A stretch of 64,000 nucleotides of DNA from Neoroseomonas marina (GCF_012927745.1 NZ_JABBKX010000004.1:248001-312000); one strand, 5' to 3'. Counted from the first letter of the stretch, positions 1-9,867 are shown. Notes: generated by a model from the sequence alone, not told the origin. Translations and numbers: made by a program.

Positions 1-61
1 CACGGCGCTGGTGGTGCGGCATGAAGCCGCGCTGGGCGCCGCCCGCCTGGCGGGGATGTGA
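1..61 (+). CDS. nuoM: C-terminal end of NADH-quinone oxidoreductase subunit M (partial)
   Basis: Only the last 19 codons are in the window, read from base 2 and ending TGA at 59-61. The tail (HEAALGAARLAGM) is of the kind seen at NuoM C-termini in related bacteria, but it is too short to prove identity. The assignment rests mainly on position, 4 bases ahead of nuoN, since nuoM precedes nuoN in nearly all nuo operons. Confidence 0.5.
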   Translation, partial: TALVVRHEAALGAARLAGM

Positions 62-65
62 GCCG

Positions 66-1487
66 ATGAACTGGATCCTCGCCCTGCCGGAGCTCGTGCT
101 CGCGCTCTCCGGCCTCGCCATCCTCGGCATCGGCGTGCTGCCGAAGCGCAACACGCATTTCGCCTGCGCCATGGCCGCGGTCGGCGCCTTCCTGTTGGCC
201 GCAGCACTTGCGATCGGCGCGCCGGAGGGCTCGGCCTTCGGCGGTCAGATCGTCTCGGACGCCTTCACCCGCTTCGCCAAGGTGCTGATCCTGATCGGTG
301 CCGCGGCGGGCGTGGTGCTCTCGCTGGACTACAACGCGCGGGAAGGGCTCGACCGCTTCGAGTATCCCGTGCTGCTGGTCTTCGCGACGCTCGGCATGCT
401 CGTCATGGTCTCGGCCAACGACCTGATGTCGCTCTATATCGGGCTCGAGCTGCTGTCGCTCAGCCTCTATGTCGTCGCCGCCTTCAACCGCGACGACGAA
501 CGTTCGGCCGAAGCCGGTCTGAAGTACTTCGTGCTCGGCGCCCTCGCTTCGGGCCTGCTGCTCTACGGCTCCTCGCTGACCTACGGGTTCACGGGCACGA
601 CGAATTTCGACCGCATCGCCGATGCGCTGTCGGACCCGTCGAAGGCGAGCTCCGGGCTCGTGGTCGGCATGGTGTTCGTGATCGTCGGCCTGGCGTTCAA
701 GGTCTCGGCCGTGCCGTTCCACATGTGGACGCCGGACGTCTATGAGGGCGCGCCGACCCCGGTGACCGCCTTCTTCGCGGCCGCGCCGAAGGTCGCCGCG
801 ATCGGCCTCTTCGCGCGGGTGCTCGGCGGGCCCTTCGGGGATCTCGCCGGCCAGTGGCAGCAGGTGATCGTGCTGATCTCGCTGCTGTCGATGGTCCTCG
901 GCGCCTTCGCCGCGATCGGGCAGTCGAACATCAAGCGGCTGATGGCCTATTCCTCGATCGGCCATGTCGGCTACGCGCTGGTTGGCCTTGCCGCGGCCTC
1001 CGAGGCCGGCATGCGCGGCCTGCTCGTCTACATGGCGATCTACCTGCTGATGAACCTCGGCGCCTTCGCGGTGCTGGTGGCGATGCGCCGGCAGGGCAGG
1101 GCGGTCGAGCGGGTGGAGGACCTCGCGGGCCTCGCGCGCACCGACCTCTCCATGGCCGTGTGGATGGCGATCTTCATGTTCTCCATGGCCGGCATCCCGC
1201 CGCTCGCCGGCTTCTTCGGCAAGATGTTCGTCTTCAAGGCGGCGATCGATGCAGGGCTCTGGACGCTCGCCATCGTCGGCGTGCTGTCCTCGGTCGTCTC
1301 GGCCTTCTACTACCTGCGGATCGTGAAGGTGATGTTCTTCGACGAACCGGCGGGCGCGCTCGACCCGCGTCCGGCCAGCGTCTCCTTCGTCATGGCGGCC
1401 TCGGGCGTCTTCACCACGCTGTTCTTCCTCTACCCGGCGCCGCTGGTGGCGGCCGCGCAGGCGGCGGTCGCCGCGCTGCTCGGGTGA
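66..1487 (+). CDS. nuoN: NADH-quinone oxidoreductase subunit N
   Basis: This is a 473-residue antiporter-like membrane subunit of respiratory complex I, which carries protons across the inner membrane while NADH is oxidised and quinone reduced. The protein is hydrophobic throughout, with about 14 predicted membrane spans. It has the conserved FKVSAVPFHMWTPDVYEG segment (about residues 211-228) of the proton-antiporter fold and a SNIKRLMAYSSIGH segment after it. The start at 66 was chosen because it gives the usual N-terminus (MNWILALPEL) directly after the upstream stop; the ATG at 21 would add an unlikely charged extension and overlap nuoM. It closes the nuo operon and its stop overlaps the birA start. 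Confidence 0.96.
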   Translation: MNWILALPELVLALSGLAILGIGVLPKRNTHFACAMAAVGAFLLAAALAIGAPEGSAFGGQIVSDAFTRFAKVLILIGAAAGVVLSLDYNAREGLDRFEYPVLLVFATLGMLVMVSANDLMSLYIGLELLSLSLYVVAAFNRDDERSAEAGLKYFVLGALASGLLLYGSSLTYGFTGTTNFDRIADALSDPSKASSGLVVGMVFVIVGLAFKVSAVPFHMWTPDVYEGAPTPVTAFFAAAPKVAAIGLFARVLGGPFGDLAGQWQQVIVLISLLSMVLGAFAAIGQSNIKRLMAYSSIGHVGYALVGLAAASEAGMRGLLVYMAIYLLMNLGAFAVLVAMRRQGRAVERVEDLAGLARTDLSMAVWMAIFMFSMAGIPPLAGFFGKMFVFKAAIDAGLWTLAIVGVLSSVVSAFYYLRIVKVMFFDEPAGALDPRPASVSFVMAASGVFTTLFFLYPAPLVAAAQAAVAALLG

Positions 1488-2218
1488 CGGCGGCGCACCG
1501 CTTCTGTCTTCGCGTCCACGAGGCGCTGCCGAGCACCTCGGACCTCGTGGCGCGGCTGGCGGAGGCGGGCGAGCCGGACGGCCTCGCGGTCCTCGCCCGC
1601 CGCCAGACGGCGGGGCGGGGCACGCAGGGGCGGTCCTGGGAAGGGCCTTCGGGCAACCTGCACATCACCATGCTGCTGCGGCCGGCGGAGCCGATGCGGC
1701 ATGCGCCGCAATGGTCGCTGCTGGCCGCCGTCGCGCTTGCCGACGCCGTCGCGCCGATGTTGCCCGACCCGTCCATCCTGGCGCTCAAATGGCCGAACGA
1801 CCTGCTGCTGGGCGGCGCCAAGGCGGCCGGCATCCTGACCGAGGCCTCCGCCACGCCGGAGGGCGGCATCGCCTGGCTGTCGATCGGCATCGGGGTGAAC
1901 CTGGCGCATGCGCCGGAGGTGCCGGGGCGCCGGACGGCCTGCCTGGCTGACACGGGCATCGCGCCCCCGGCGCCCGAAGCCTTCGCCGAGGCGCTGCTCG
2001 CCGCCATCGACCGGCGGCGAACCGAGCGGGCGCTGGAAGGCTTCGCCCCGGTCCGCGCCGCCTGGCTGGCCCGCGGGCCGGCCCTCGACACGCATCTTGC
2101 CATTCGTCGCCAAGGCGCCGAGATAGCCGGCCGTTTCGCGGGCTTGGCCGAAGATGGCAGCCTGCTGCTTGCCAGCGGCGGCCGCGTCCATGCCGTCGCC
2201 TCGGGGGAGGTCGCCTGA
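1484..2218 (+). CDS. birA: Biotin--[acetyl-CoA-carboxylase] ligase
   Basis: The 244-residue enzyme activates biotin as biotinyl-AMP and attaches it to the carrier subunit of acetyl-CoA carboxylase. Visible motifs are the biotin-loop GRGTQGRSW (about residue 46 on) and KWPNDLLL (Lys102). There is no N-terminal winged helix, so this is the short monofunctional type that does not repress bio genes. A GTG start at 1484 overlaps the nuoN stop as GTGA, and the end overlaps coaX as TGATG. Placement of birA and coaX directly behind the nuo operon is common in alphaproteobacteria. Confidence 0.93.
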   Translation: MTAAHRFCLRVHEALPSTSDLVARLAEAGEPDGLAVLARRQTAGRGTQGRSWEGPSGNLHITMLLRPAEPMRHAPQWSLLAAVALADAVAPMLPDPSILALKWPNDLLLGGAKAAGILTEASATPEGGIAWLSIGIGVNLAHAPEVPGRRTACLADTGIAPPAPEAFAEALLAAIDRRRTERALEGFAPVRAAWLARGPALDTHLAIRRQGAEIAGRFAGLAEDGSLLLASGGRVHAVASGEVA

Positions 2219-3036
2219 TGCTGCTCGCCGTCGACGCCGGCAACACCAATGTCGTCTTCGCCGTCCATGACGGGAAGGAATGGCGCGGCCGCTGGCGCAT
2301 CGCGACCCGTGCCGACCGCACCTCGGACGAATACGCCGTGTGGCTGCTGGCGCTGTTTCAGCACAGCGGGATCAACGCGAACGACGTCACCCGCTGCGTG
2401 ATCGGGACCGTGGTACCGGCGGCGCTCTACAACCTCCGCCGGCTCTGCCGCGATTGGTTCGACACCGAGCCGCTGGTCGCCCGCGCGCCGCTCAACTGGG
2501 GCTTCCAGATCCGCGTCGACCAGCCCAACGAGGTCGGTGCCGACCGCCTGCTGAATGCGCTCGCGAGCCACCACCACTACGGCGGCCCGCTGATGGTGAT
2601 CGACTTCGGCACCGCCACCACCTTCGACGTGGTGGACAGCGACGGCGCCTATCTCGGCGGCGTCATCGCGCCGGGCATCAACCTGTCGATCGAGGCCCTG
2701 CACAAGGCCGCCGCCCGCCTGCCCCGCATCGGCATCGGCCGTCCGCAGGCGGTGATCGGGCGTTCGACCGTGCCGGCCATGCAGTCGGGCATCTACTGGG
2801 GCTATGTCGGGCTGATCGAGGGCCTGGTCGCGCGTATCACGGCCGAGTACGGCAAGCCGCTGAAGGTCATCGCGACCGGCGGCCTCGCCCCGCTGTTTGC
2901 CGAGGGCACCCTTGCCATCGAGCGGACCGACCCCGACATCACGCTGGAAGGCCTCCGCCTCCTCGCCGACCGCAACCCGGTCCCCGTCTTCCACCATTCT
3001 GCGCTGCGCGACCCGCTGCGATCGGATTCCGACTGA
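2218..3036 (+). CDS. coaX: Type III pantothenate kinase
   Basis: The enzyme phosphorylates pantothenate in the first step of coenzyme A synthesis. This 272-residue protein has the ASKHA-fold phosphate-binding motif DAGNTN at residues 6-11, [10 protein letters not shown], and the second nucleotide motif [13 protein letters not shown]. These mark the CoaX family, which is feedback-insensitive and unrelated to the CoaA type. Its ATG overlaps the birA stop, so the two are probably translationally coupled, and rnj follows after 5 bases. Confidence 0.95.
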   Translation: MLLAVDAGNTNVVFAVHDGKEWRGRWRIATRADRTSDEYAVWLLALFQHSGINANDVTRCVIGTVVPAALYNLRRLCRDWFDTEPLVARAPLNWGFQIRVDQPNEVGADRLLNALASHHHYGGPLMVIDFGTATTFDVVDSDGAYLGGVIAPGINLSIEALHKAAARLPRIGIGRPQAVIGRSTVPAMQSGIYWGYVGLIEGLVARITAEYGKPLKVIATGGLAPLFAEGTLAIERTDPDITLEGLRLLADRNPVPVFHHSALRDPLRSDSD

Positions 3037-3041
3037 CCAAC

Positions 3042-4688
3042 ATGAACGCAGTAACCGGCGACCTCGCTTTCATCCCGCTGGGCGGGACGGGCGAGATCGG
3101 CATGAACCTCAACGTCTATCGCTGCGACGATGCGCTGCTCGCGGTCGATTGCGGCCTCGGCTTCGCCGGGGCTGACAATCCCGAAGTGGACGTCATGGTG
3201 CCCGATCCCACCTGGCTCGCGGAGCATCGCGACCGGCTGGTCGGCATGGTTATCACCCATGCGCATGAGGATCACCTCGGCGCCGTCGCGCATCTCTGGC
3301 GGCAGTTCCGCTGCAAGCTGTTCGCCACGCCCTTCGCCGCGGCCGTGCTGACGCGCAAGCTCACCGAGGCCGGTATCGTCCACGAGGTGCCGCTGGAGGT
3401 GATCCAGCCACGAGGCCGCTTCCGCCTCGGGCCCTTCGACTGCGAATTCATGCCCGTGGCGCATTCCGTGCCGGAATCCCAGGCGTTGGTGCTGCGCACG
3501 CGCCACGGCATCGTGCTTCACACCGGCGACTGGAAGCTCGACCCCGACCCGCTGGTCGGCCCCCGGACGGATGAGGCTGCCTTCGCCGCTCTCGGCGAGG
3601 AAGGCGTGCTCGCCATGGTCTGCGATTCCACCAACGCCATGGTGGAGGGGCATTCAGGCAGCGAGGCGGATGTCCGGCGCAACCTCGCCGCGCTGATTCG
3701 CGGCCTCAAGGGGCGCGTGGCGGTGACCGGCTTCGCCTCCAACGTGGCGCGGCTGGAATCCATCGCGCTCGCGGGCCGCGCCGCGGGACGGCAGGTGTCG
3801 CTGTTCGGCCGTTCGCTACGGAACATCGAGCAGGCGGCCCGCGACTGCGGCTACCTGAAATCCATCCCGCCCTTCGTGCCGGAGGAGGAAGCGGGCTTCC
3901 TTCCCGACGACGAGATCCTGCTGATCTGCACCGGCAGCCAGGGCGAACCGCGCTCGGCCATGGCCAAGATCGCCGAGGACACCCACCCCAACATCGCATT
4001 GGGGGAAGGGGACACGGTGATCTTCTCCTCCCGCCGCATCCCGGGGAACGAGCGCGCGATCCAGCGGGTGCAGGACGGCCTCGCCCGCCGTGGCTGCCGG
4101 GTGATGACGGATGAGGACCACATGGTCCATGTCTCCGGCCATCCGGCGCGGGACGAGCTGCGCCGCCTCTATGCCCTGGTGAAGCCGCGCTTTTCCGTGC
4201 CCGTGCATGGCGAATGGCGACACATGCAGGAACATGCCGCACTCGCCGCCGATTGCGGCGCGAAGCCCTTCCTGATCGAGGATGGCGACGTGCTGCGCCT
4301 GTCGGGCAACCGGCCGGAGGTGGTCGAGGGCATCCCGACCGGTCGCCTGGCGGTGGACGGGGACCGGCTGATCCCGATCGACGGGAGCCTGCTCGCGGCG
4401 CGGCGGCGGATGATGTTCAACGGCGTGGTGATGGCCTCGCTGGCGGTGGACGGGCAGGGCAGGGTGCTCGGCAGCCCGCAGATCTCAGCGCCTGGCCTGT
4501 TCGAGATGGGCGACCCCGATCCCGGCCTGATCGCCGAGGATCTGCGCCGCGCGGTGGGCGACATGCCCGCCGCGCTGAAGCGTGAGGACGACCAGTTGCG
4601 TGAGGCTGTGCGCAGCGCCGTCCGCAAGGCAGTCGGACGGCGACTGCGCAAGCGTCCGACGGTGGAGGTCCACCTCCTGCGCGTCTGA
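3042..4688 (+). CDS. rnj: Ribonuclease J
   Basis: This 548-residue metallo-beta-lactamase / beta-CASP nuclease has 5'-3' exo- and endonuclease activity and acts in rRNA maturation and mRNA decay. The zinc-binding HAHEDH motif (His73, His75, Asp77, His78) is intact. Further downstream are the beta-CASP motifs, including CTGSQGEPRSAM and the HVSGHPARDEL segment. The N-terminus follows the family pattern (FIPLGGTGEIGMN). The ATG at 3042 lies 5 bases after coaX and is preferred over upstream in-frame codons, which are embedded in coaX. Length and motifs are normal. Confidence 0.95.
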   Translation: MNAVTGDLAFIPLGGTGEIGMNLNVYRCDDALLAVDCGLGFAGADNPEVDVMVPDPTWLAEHRDRLVGMVITHAHEDHLGAVAHLWRQFRCKLFATPFAAAVLTRKLTEAGIVHEVPLEVIQPRGRFRLGPFDCEFMPVAHSVPESQALVLRTRHGIVLHTGDWKLDPDPLVGPRTDEAAFAALGEEGVLAMVCDSTNAMVEGHSGSEADVRRNLAALIRGLKGRVAVTGFASNVARLESIALAGRAAGRQVSLFGRSLRNIEQAARDCGYLKSIPPFVPEEEAGFLPDDEILLICTGSQGEPRSAMAKIAEDTHPNIALGEGDTVIFSSRRIPGNERAIQRVQDGLARRGCRVMTDEDHMVHVSGHPARDELRRLYALVKPRFSVPVHGEWRHMQEHAALAADCGAKPFLIEDGDVLRLSGNRPEVVEGIPTGRLAVDGDRLIPIDGSLLAARRRMMFNGVVMASLAVDGQGRVLGSPQISAPGLFEMGDPDPGLIAEDLRRAVGDMPAALKREDDQLREAVRSAVRKAVGRRLRKRPTVEVHLLRV

Positions 4689-5054
4689 TGCAGGTGGCGG
4701 GCCAGGGAACTGCGCGTGACGAGGCCAAGACCCGCGCACGGTTAGCCATCGCGGAGCAGCACGGCGTGATTGCTGCGGCGCGGTATCGGCTGGCCGGCTG
4801 TGGCGCATGCCGCCGGCCGCCGCTGCCAACAGGACGGCGCGCAGTCCTCTCCCCAGTCGATCGCGCCCTGGTTCGGTTCGCGCGATCGACGCTGGCCGCG
4901 CACGGGTCCTGAACCGATCCGGCCGCTGGGCGGGACAGCCCGGCGATGCGCGCCGCGGTGACCGCCTTCGCGTGCGAGCAGGGGGCGGCCGACCGGATCG
5001 CCCGTGGCCCAGGCGCTGATCGACCGCCTGCGCCAGGACGCCGCGCGACGGTGA
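4688..5054 (+). pseudogene. Decayed ORF between rnj and the DUF1467 gene
   Basis: An ATG overlapping the rnj stop (TGATG) opens a 74-codon frame that reads plausibly at first (IAEQHGVIAAARYRLAGCGA) and then loses sense, stopping at 4910-4912. A second stretch from 4946 (MRAAVTAFACEQGAADRIA) joins a sensible tail (VAQALIDRLRQDAARR, ending 5054) only if one C near 4998-5000 is dropped. I see this as one or two small genes damaged by frameshifts. The family is not recognised, although RLAGCGAC looks like a cysteine-containing metal or cluster site. Simple non-coding sequence is the alternative. Confidence 0.3.
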
Positions 5055-5118
5055 GGCCCTTGCCCCCCGCTACCCCGGGGACTAGGCAGCGCAGGCCACG
5101 TGCAGGGGTTCGGCGCGC

Positions 5119-5382
5119 ATGACCTGGTTCACCGGTATCGTCGTCTATCTGCTGGTCTGGTGGACGGTGCTGTTCTGCGTCCTGCCGATCGGCACGCGCC
5201 CGGATTCCGAGGGCGATCCCGCGGCGGGCGGCTGGCGCGGCGCGCCCGTCGCCGTGAATCTGGGATGGAAGGCCCTCGCGACGACGGCGCTCGCCGCCGT
5301 GATCTGGGTCGGGATCTGGTACATGGTGCAGAGCGAATGGCTGTCGTTCCGCACGGGAATCTTCGCGATGCCGTCGAATTGA
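5119..5382 (+). CDS. DUF1467 family small membrane protein
   Basis: The 87-residue protein has two predicted transmembrane helices (about residues 5-25 and 55-75) separated by a short loop containing LPIGTRPDSEGDP, the signature of DUF1467. Family members are widespread in alphaproteobacteria and usually sit just upstream of proS, as here. Their function is unknown; inner-membrane location is inferred from the helices. The next 130 bases lead to the predicted small RNA. Confidence 0.85.
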   Translation: MTWFTGIVVYLLVWWTVLFCVLPIGTRPDSEGDPAAGGWRGAPVAVNLGWKALATTALAAVIWVGIWYMVQSEWLSFRTGIFAMPSN

Positions 5383-5510
5383 TGACCGATTGGGCACCGC
5401 CGCGGCGATTTGGCAAAGAAAGGGGCAGGGAGCGGCTGACCGCCGCTTTTTTGATCCTGCGCAAGGGGATTTTCCGTTGTTCGCCGAGCCCCGGCCGACC
5501 ATCCTAGGCC

Positions 5511-5600
5511 TCAGGAAGAGGTTGGTTCTCTTCCTGCCGTGTGACTGGCGTTTCCTCCCTAAACTTGGGCCGCGACCTCTGGGGCGCGGCCCTTCTTTTT
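5511..5600 (+). ncRNA. suhB/mmgR-family (alpha-r8) small regulatory RNA
   Basis: Three elements occur in the order known for this alphaproteobacterial RNA. There is a perfect 8-bp hairpin (AGGAAGAG 5513-5520 with CTCTTCCT 5528-5535), a single-stranded TTTCCTCCCT at 5551-5560, and a GC-rich terminator hairpin at 5567-5592 followed by TTCTTTTT. The unpaired UUUCCUCCCU motif and its position before the terminator are hallmarks of mmgR, an Hfq-dependent RNA in Sinorhizobium; its CCUCC core can pair with Shine-Dalgarno sequences. A weak promoter candidate is TTGTTC 5477-5482 and CATCCT 5500-5505 with 17-base spacing. The exact 5' end is a guess. Confidence 0.72.
5567..5600 (+). terminator. Rho-independent terminator of the small RNA
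   Basis: GGGCCGCG (5567-5574) pairs perfectly with CGCGGCCC (5585-5592) around a 10-base loop and is followed directly by TTCTTTTTGTC. No convincing coding region lies between the DUF1467 gene and this point, so it most likely ends the small RNA. The 199 bases from here to proS hold nothing else I recognise. Confidence 0.85.
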
Positions 5601-5799
5601 GTCTTAACGGCCGCGGCTAGCGGCCTCAAGCATAAAGTGAGTGCTTCTGCCCTTCTCGCGACCGAAAATGTCGCTGCGATGCAGCATCGCGACTTGTTGT
5701 TGCCTGACGCGCGACGGCCCGCGGCCCCTTTCAGCGACCCCGCCGCATCGCTAGGGTCGCGACCGATTCCGCAGTCGACCCGCCGCAAAGGAATGAACC

Positions 5800-7113
5800 T
5801 TGCGCCTCTCCCGCGCCTTCCTGCCCACGCTCAAGGAAACCCCGGCCGAGGCGCAGATCGCCTCCCACCGCCTGATGCTGCGCGCCGGGCTGATCCGTCA
5901 GACCGCCGCGGGCATCTACGCCTGGCTGCCGGCCGGGCTGCGCGTGCTGCGCAAGGTCGAACAGATCGTCCGCGAGGAACAGGATCGCGCCGGCGCCCAG
6001 GAAATCCTGATGCCGACCATTCAGTCAGCCGATCTCTGGCGGGAATCCGGCCGCTACGAAGACTACGGCAAGGAGATGCTGCGCATCCGCGACCGCCACG
6101 AGCGCGAGATGCTGTTCGGCCCGACCAACGAGGAAGTGGTCACCGACATCTTCAAGCAGTTCGCCAAGTCCTACCGCGACCTGCCGCGCAACCTCTACCA
6201 CATCCAGTGGAAGTTCCGTGACGAGGTGCGCCCGCGCTTCGGCGTGATGCGCGGCCGCGAGTTCCTGATGAAGGACGCCTATTCATTCGACCTCGACAAG
6301 GCGGGCGCCGAGCATTCCTACCGCCAGATGTTCCTCGCCTACCTCCGCACCTTCCAGCGCATGGGGCTGACCGCGGTGCCGATGCGCGCCGATACCGGCC
6401 CGATCGGCGGTGAGCTCTCGCACGAGTTCATCATCCTCGCCGAGACCGGTGAGAGCGGCGTCTTCTACGACGCCGGCTACGAGGAGACGGATTGGGCGGG
6501 ATCCAACGTCTCCTTCGACGACGTGGAGGGGCTGAAGGCCTTCTTCGACCGCGTCACCGGCACCTATGCCGCGACGGACGAGATGCATGACGAGGCCGCC
6601 TGGGCCGCGGTGCCGGAAGCGCGCCGCCGCGAGGGCCGCGGCATCGAGGTCGGACACATCTTCTTCTTCGGCACCAAATACAGCGCGCCGCTCGGCCTGT
6701 CCGTCACAGGGTCGGATGGCGTGCCGGTGATCCCGGAGATGGGATCCTACGGCATCGGCGTCTCCCGCCTGGTGGGCGCGCTGATCGAGGCGAACCACGA
6801 CGAGGCCGGCATCAAGTGGCCCGACGCGGTCGCACCCTGGTCCGCCGCGATCCTCAACCTGCGCCCCGGCGACGCGGCGACGGATGCGATGTGCGAGACA
6901 CTCTATGCGCGGCTCGGCGACGAGGTGGTCTATGACGACCGCAGCGCCCGCGCCGGCGAGAAGTTCGCCGACGCCGACCTGATGGGCTTCCCCTGGCAGG
7001 CGATCGTCGGCCCGCGCGGGGCGGCCGCCGGCAAGGTGGAACTCAAGCGCCGGGCCACCGGGGAACGCGCGGAGGTCTCGCTCGAGGACGCCGTCGCGAA
7101 GATCCGCGGCTGA
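5800..7113 (+). CDS. proS: Prolyl-tRNA synthetase (short alphaproteobacterial type)
   Basis: This class II synthetase charges tRNA-Pro with proline. At 437 residues it lacks the editing insertion found in the roughly 570-residue bacterial form, as is typical for alphaproteobacteria. Motif 2 is visible in [20 protein letters not shown], and the tail carries the anticodon-binding domain ([19 protein letters not shown]). The start is TTG at 5800, which gives the expected N-terminus [12 protein letters not shown] and follows an AAAGGAA ribosome-binding site at about 5787-5793. The stop overlaps the lolC start, giving a proS-lolC-lolD operon. Confidence 0.95.
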   Translation: MRLSRAFLPTLKETPAEAQIASHRLMLRAGLIRQTAAGIYAWLPAGLRVLRKVEQIVREEQDRAGAQEILMPTIQSADLWRESGRYEDYGKEMLRIRDRHEREMLFGPTNEEVVTDIFKQFAKSYRDLPRNLYHIQWKFRDEVRPRFGVMRGREFLMKDAYSFDLDKAGAEHSYRQMFLAYLRTFQRMGLTAVPMRADTGPIGGELSHEFIILAETGESGVFYDAGYEETDWAGSNVSFDDVEGLKAFFDRVTGTYAATDEMHDEAAWAAVPEARRREGRGIEVGHIFFFGTKYSAPLGLSVTGSDGVPVIPEMGSYGIGVSRLVGALIEANHDEAGIKWPDAVAPWSAAILNLRPGDAATDAMCETLYARLGDEVVYDDRSARAGEKFADADLMGFPWQAIVGPRGAAAGKVELKRRATGERAEVSLEDAVAKIRG

Positions 7114-8360
7114 TGTTCAACGCCTTCGAGCGTGCCGTCGCCTTCCGCTACCTGCGCGCCCGCAAGGGCGAGCGGTTCGTGTCGGTGATCGCGATCTTCT
7201 CGCTGGTCGGCATCGCGCTCGGCGTCGCGACGCTGATCATCGTGATGAGCGTGATGAACGGCTTCCGCGCGGAACTGCTCGGCCGAATCCTCGGGCTGAA
7301 CGGGCATATCGGCGTCTATGCCGCCGAGGGACCGTTCCGTGACTACGACGCGGTGACCAACCGCATCCGCGCCATCCCGGGCATCGTCTCGGCGACGCCG
7401 ATCGTCGAGGGGCAGGTGCTGATCACGAGCGAGCGGGGCGGGGCCTCGGGCGGCCTCGCGCGCGGCATCCGGCCGGAAGACCTGCGCGAACGGCGCATCA
7501 TCGCGGATGGCATCCGCTGGGGCAGCCTGGCGGATTTCCAGGGCGAGGATGCGATCATCCTCGGCACGCGGCTTGCGAACCGGCTGCGGGTGACGGTGGG
7601 GGACAGCGTCTCGCTGGTGGCGCCGCAGGGGCGGACGACGGTGTTCGGCACGGTGCCGCGGGTGAAGTCCTATCAGGTCGTCGCATTGTTCGACGTCGGG
7701 ATGAACGAATACGATTCCTCCTTCGTCTTCCTGCCGCTCGAAGCCGCGCAGCTGTATTTCCAGCAGCGCGGGGCGGCGACGCAGATCGAGGTCTTCGTCC
7801 AGGACCCGACGCGGGTGCGCACCATCATGCGCGAGATCCGTGAGCGTGCTGGCAGCCCTGTGACGGTGCTATCCTGGCAGGACGCGAATTCCTCCTTCTT
7901 CAACGCGGTGCAGGTCGAGCGGAACGTGATGTTCCTGATCCTCACGCTCATCATCATCGTGGCGGCGTTCAACATCGTCTCCTCGCTGATCATGATGGTG
8001 AAGGACAAGGGCAGGGACATCGCGATCCTGCGAACCATGGGGGCGACGCGCGGGGCGGTGATGCGGATCTTCCTGCTCTGCGGTGCGTCGGTCGGCGTGC
8101 TGGGGACGCTGATCGGCTTCCTGATCGGCGTCGTCTTCTGCTGGAACATCGAGAGCATCCGCCAGGCATTGCAGTCCCTGTCGGGCACCGAGCTGTTCAG
8201 CCCGGAGGTCTATTTCCTCACGCGGCTGCCGGCGATCCTGGACTACAACGAGGTCGCGCAGGTGGTCGGCATGGGGTTGGTGCTGTCGCTGCTCGCGACG
8301 CTCTATCCATCCTGGCGGGCGGCCAAGACCGACCCGGTGGAGGCGCTGCGCAATGAGTGA
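7113..8360 (+). CDS. lolC: Lipoprotein-releasing ABC transporter permease LolC/LolE
   Basis: The 415-residue inner-membrane permease belongs to the complex that extracts mature lipoproteins from the inner membrane and passes them to LolA. It has one N-terminal membrane span, a large periplasmic MacB-like core domain, and three C-terminal spans (FtsX domain, about residues 270-410). Motifs such as [20 protein letters not shown] at the N-terminus and the coupling segment [15 protein letters not shown] are typical. A single LolC/E-type gene is consistent with a homodimeric arrangement. It overlaps proS by one base and lolD by 8. Confidence 0.94.
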   Translation: MFNAFERAVAFRYLRARKGERFVSVIAIFSLVGIALGVATLIIVMSVMNGFRAELLGRILGLNGHIGVYAAEGPFRDYDAVTNRIRAIPGIVSATPIVEGQVLITSERGGASGGLARGIRPEDLRERRIIADGIRWGSLADFQGEDAIILGTRLANRLRVTVGDSVSLVAPQGRTTVFGTVPRVKSYQVVALFDVGMNEYDSSFVFLPLEAAQLYFQQRGAATQIEVFVQDPTRVRTIMREIRERAGSPVTVLSWQDANSSFFNAVQVERNVMFLILTLIIIVAAFNIVSSLIMMVKDKGRDIAILRTMGATRGAVMRIFLLCGASVGVLGTLIGFLIGVVFCWNIESIRQALQSLSGTELFSPEVYFLTRLPAILDYNEVAQVVGMGLVLSLLATLYPSWRAAKTDPVEALRNE

Positions 8361-9033
8361 GCCGCTGCTGCGCCTCGCCGCCGTCGAGCGGCGCTACAAG
8401 TCGGAGGCCGGCGAATTGCCGGTGCTGCGCGGGGCCGACCTGACGCTGGCCGCCGGCGAGATCGTCGCACTGGTCGCACCCTCGGGGACAGGCAAGTCGA
8501 CGCTGCTGCACCTCGCGGGGCTGCTCGAGAAGCCGGATGGCGGGGAGGTCTTCGTCGGAGGGAAGGGGGCCGGGACGCTGTCGGACGATGCGCGGACGGG
8601 CATCCGCCGCACGACGATCGGCTTCGTCTACCAGTTCCATCACCTGCTGCCGGAATTCACGGCGGAGGAGAACATCGCGCTGCCGCAGATGGCCGCCGGC
8701 GTGTCGCGGCGGGACGCGAATGCGCGGGCGCATGAACTGCTCGCGGCCTTCGGACTGACGGGGCGCGAGACGCACCGGCCGGGGAAGCTGTCGGGCGGCG
8801 AGCAGCAGCGCGTCGCGATCGCGCGGGCGCTGGCGAACCGCCCGCGCATCCTGTTGGCGGACGAGCCGACCGGGAACCTCGACGTCGGCACCTCTGACCG
8901 GGTCTTCGCGGAACTGCTGGAGCAGGTGCGCGGCCACGGCGTCGCGGCGCTGGTGGCGACGCACAACCCGGACCTGGCGCGCCGCATGGACCGCATCGTG
9001 ACGCTTCAGGACGGCCGCATCATCCCCGCCTGA
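8353..9033 (+). CDS. lolD: Lipoprotein-releasing ABC transporter ATP-binding protein
   Basis: The 226-residue cytoplasmic ATPase powers lipoprotein release with LolC. It has a complete set of ABC motifs: Walker A ([15 protein letters not shown]), the Q-loop in [15 protein letters not shown], signature LSGGEQQR, Walker [13 protein letters not shown] and a switch histidine in [10 protein letters not shown]. The [14 protein letters not shown] stretch is characteristic of LolD. It starts inside the end of lolC, and a strong hairpin follows its stop. Confidence 0.95.
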   Translation: MSEPLLRLAAVERRYKSEAGELPVLRGADLTLAAGEIVALVAPSGTGKSTLLHLAGLLEKPDGGEVFVGGKGAGTLSDDARTGIRRTTIGFVYQFHHLLPEFTAEENIALPQMAAGVSRRDANARAHELLAAFGLTGRETHRPGKLSGGEQQRVAIARALANRPRILLADEPTGNLDVGTSDRVFAELLEQVRGHGVAALVATHNPDLARRMDRIVTLQDGRIIPA

Positions 9034-9042
9034 AGGTATCCA

Positions 9043-9092
9043 AAGAAGGTTGGGGGGGCTCGGGGGGAAGTTCCCTTCCCCCCGACCTTCTT
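9043..9092. terminator. Bidirectional terminator between lolD and hupE
   Basis: AAGAAGGT (9043-9050) pairs with ACCTTCTT (9085-9092), and inside it GGGGGGAA (9062-9069) pairs with TTCCCCCC (9076-9083). The element lies between two convergent genes. It carries pyrimidine-rich tails, so it can serve both. Confidence 0.7.
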
Positions 9093-9097
9093 CTTGT

Positions 9098-9661
9098 TCA
9101 GCCGACGACCATCAGCGCAAGACCTGCCGCCGCGATCCCGGCCCCGCCAATCCGCGCCAGGGTCACGCGATGCGTCGCGACCCGCCCGATCGCGAACCCC
9201 GCGGCGTGCAGCAGCGCGGAGGCCGCGAGCATCCCCACCGCGGTCAGCGCGACGGATCCGCCGATCTCCGCCCCATGCACCGCGCCGTGCAGCAGGCCGA
9301 AGAGACCCGCGAGCGGCAGCGCGACCGCGCCCGGCAGGCGCACCGAGATCGCCAGGATCAGCCCCAGCGCGAGGACGGAGGCCGCGACCCCGTGCTCGAT
9401 GCCGGTGGGCAGCGGTGCGAGGAGGCCGAGCCCGATCCCGCCCGCCATGCCGCCGAGGAAGGCCGCGGGCAGCGCCCAGGCGCGCGCCAGCCCCGCCTGC
9501 GAGGCCCAGAGGCCGATGGCGAGCATCGCGACGAGGTGATCGACGCCGAGCAGCGGATGCGCGAGGCCGGCGGCGAGGCCCTCGGCATGGCCGCCATGGG
9601 CCAGGGCGGGACCCGCGGCGAGCGTCGGAAGAATGAGGGCTGCGGCGCGCAGCAGGCGCAT
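9098..9661 (-). CDS. HupE/UreJ family protein
   Basis: The 187-residue membrane protein belongs to the HupE/UreJ family of putative nickel or cobalt permeases. A cleavable signal peptide (MRLLRAAALILPTLAAGPALA) is followed by HGGHAEGLAAGLAHPLLGVD, the conserved histidine-rich N-terminal motif, and by about six membrane helices with HGAVHGAEIG near the middle. The start at 9661 places the signal peptide correctly; longer versions add unrelated residues. No urease or hydrogenase genes are nearby, so the metal and its use cannot be inferred from context. Confidence 0.85.
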   Translation of the reverse strand: MRLLRAAALILPTLAAGPALAHGGHAEGLAAGLAHPLLGVDHLVAMLAIGLWASQAGLARAWALPAAFLGGMAGGIGLGLLAPLPTGIEHGVAASVLALGLILAISVRLPGAVALPLAGLFGLLHGAVHGAEIGGSVALTAVGMLAASALLHAAGFAIGRVATHRVTLARIGGAGIAAAGLALMVVG

Positions 9662-9867
9662 GGTCGTCTCCGTGGCTTTCGGTCCGGCACCGATCCTGAC
9701 GGCGGCGCCTTGGCCCGGCAAGGCGAGCAAAGGCCATGCCGCCCGAGGCGCCGCGTGGAGCAAGCGCTTGCCGGGCGCCGACGCCGCGGAGCACGGGCTT
9801 GCCCAGCGCCGGCGCGTTCCGCCGGCGGGGCCGCTGCGCTACCCTGGTCGCCCCGGCGAGTCCTGCG

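Noticed and set aside
5145..5502. Minus-strand frames opposite the DUF1467 gene
   Set aside because: They are Arg-rich shadows of the plus-strand gene and have no family similarity.
9662..9867. An upstream extension of dnaE from 9736
   Set aside because: The added residues are Arg/Pro-rich and unlike any DnaE N-terminus, whereas the ATG at 9868 gives the conserved PHP start.
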